Made by a program: the position numbers and the translations under genes. Shown here piece by piece: positions 39,675-39,787 of a DNA stretch of 39,787 nt; positions within the stretch are counted from its first letter, which is position 1; the number at the start of each line of letters is the position of its first letter. The DNA is from a bacterium. GTDB taxonomy: Bacteria; Vulcanimicrobiota; Xenobia; Xenobiales; JADMJV01. The notes below the pieces were generated by a model. That model did not search any database. It was given only the letters and a program-made list of their open reading frames with translations, and was not told the origin of the DNA. The DNA is taken from positions 1 to 39,787 of the forward strand of contig JASBRJ010000053.1 in assembly GCA_030149525.1 (NCBI GenBank). Direction: 5' to 3'.

Positions 39675-39787
39675 GTCCACAAGCCGAAGGCGTTACGAAG
39701 GGCGGAGCCCGGAGTCTATGCTCGATGGTATGTTCACTTGTCGGGGCGGGGAAGACCTCAGTAGAGGGACGCTCGACGTGAGATGTG

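Larger units (their letters stand above)
38775..39787. repeat. Tandem array of related non-coding units (cut by the window end)
   Basis: About five copies, some degenerate or truncated, share a core read best on the minus strand: GAGCATAGACTCCGGGC, then CGTAACGCCTTCGGCTTG, then a terminator. In plus coordinates, clear hairpins start near 38786 (degenerate), 39210, 39338 and 39653. The last two units are 314 bases apart and identical over the 121 bases visible before the edge. Units 39233-39281 and 39361-39409 differ at only two positions. No convincing coding frame spans the units. The array lies beyond the MobB-like gene and has no flanking transposase in view. Confidence 0.8.

Noticed and set aside
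39196-39787. Integron cassette array with attC sites
   Set aside because: The units have terminator hairpins with A/T tracts but no paired inverse-core and core sites (RYYYAAC with GTTRRRY). There are no cassette ORFs and no integrase in view.
38775-39787. CRISPR array
   Set aside because: The repeated units are hundreds of bases long with conserved interiors and no short unique spacers, and no cas genes are present.

Overview
The window looks like a chromosomal segment from a free-living bacterium with a Gram-negative-type or diderm-like export layout: Sec signal peptides, one clear lipoprotein, and several apparently secreted enzymes. GC content is moderate, and both strands are densely coded. 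NusA is the short form that ends after the KH domains. Regulation leans on GAF, PP2C phosphatase, hybrid kinase and GGDEF proteins, and many small proteins match no family I know. Together this fits an under-sampled, deep-branching phylum, but no marker here fixes the phylum and I do not name one.

Region 1 (1-6300) is the information-processing block: the 3' part of dnaN, then rimP, nusA, a ylxR-family gene, infB and rbfA, all on the plus strand. A sigma70-like promoter followed by a leader terminator sits between dnaN and rimP, which suggests attenuation of the operon. RimP lacks its usual C-terminal domain. Region 2 (5881-14960) is mostly minus strand: a glycine-rich membrane-like protein, an M29-type aminopeptidase (plus), a SprA-related HExxH protein, a Cys-cluster/HTH protein next to an AT-rich spacer with a consensus DnaA box, an arrestin/Spo0M-like protein, a secreted calcium-binding-type protein, a tandem darcynin-like protein, and a 1023-residue multi-GAF PP2C phosphatase.

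Region 3 (14978-23756) holds a FolT-like ECF S component with two unrecognised genes behind it, a hybrid histidine kinase, a uroporphyrinogen-decarboxylase-like protein, a TPR/SEC-C protein, a membrane-anchored caspase-like protease and a gamma-glutamylcyclotransferase-like protein. Region 4 (23808-31234) carries two exported amidohydrolase-family proteins (one tandem, with degenerate metal sites outside its C-terminal domain), a TolB/PD40 propeller, a small unknown gene and a membrane GAF-GAF-GGDEF diguanylate cyclase. Region 5 (31310-34545) has an XRE-type regulator facing the cyclase across a shared regulatory region, a Uma2 nuclease, a MATE transporter and a second glycine-rich protein that shares an N-terminal signature with the one in region 2.

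Region 6 (34655-37181) is the most striking coding block. It is a translationally coupled minus-strand operon of a SAM methyltransferase, an ATP-grasp-unrelated nucleotidyltransferase-type RNA ligase and an HD-phosphoesterase/polynucleotide kinase (HD-Pnk). This looks like a complete RNA end-healing, sealing and possibly end-modifying cassette. Region 7 (37256-38725) has a lipoprotein rhodanese, a UPF0158 protein and an orphan MobB-like GTPase. The last kilobase (about 38775-39787, cut by the window edge) is non-coding. It is a tandem array of related units, each with a promoter-like sequence, a conserved 48-nt block and an intrinsic terminator, all pointing to the minus strand. I read it as a probable array of small RNA genes that I cannot match to a known family.
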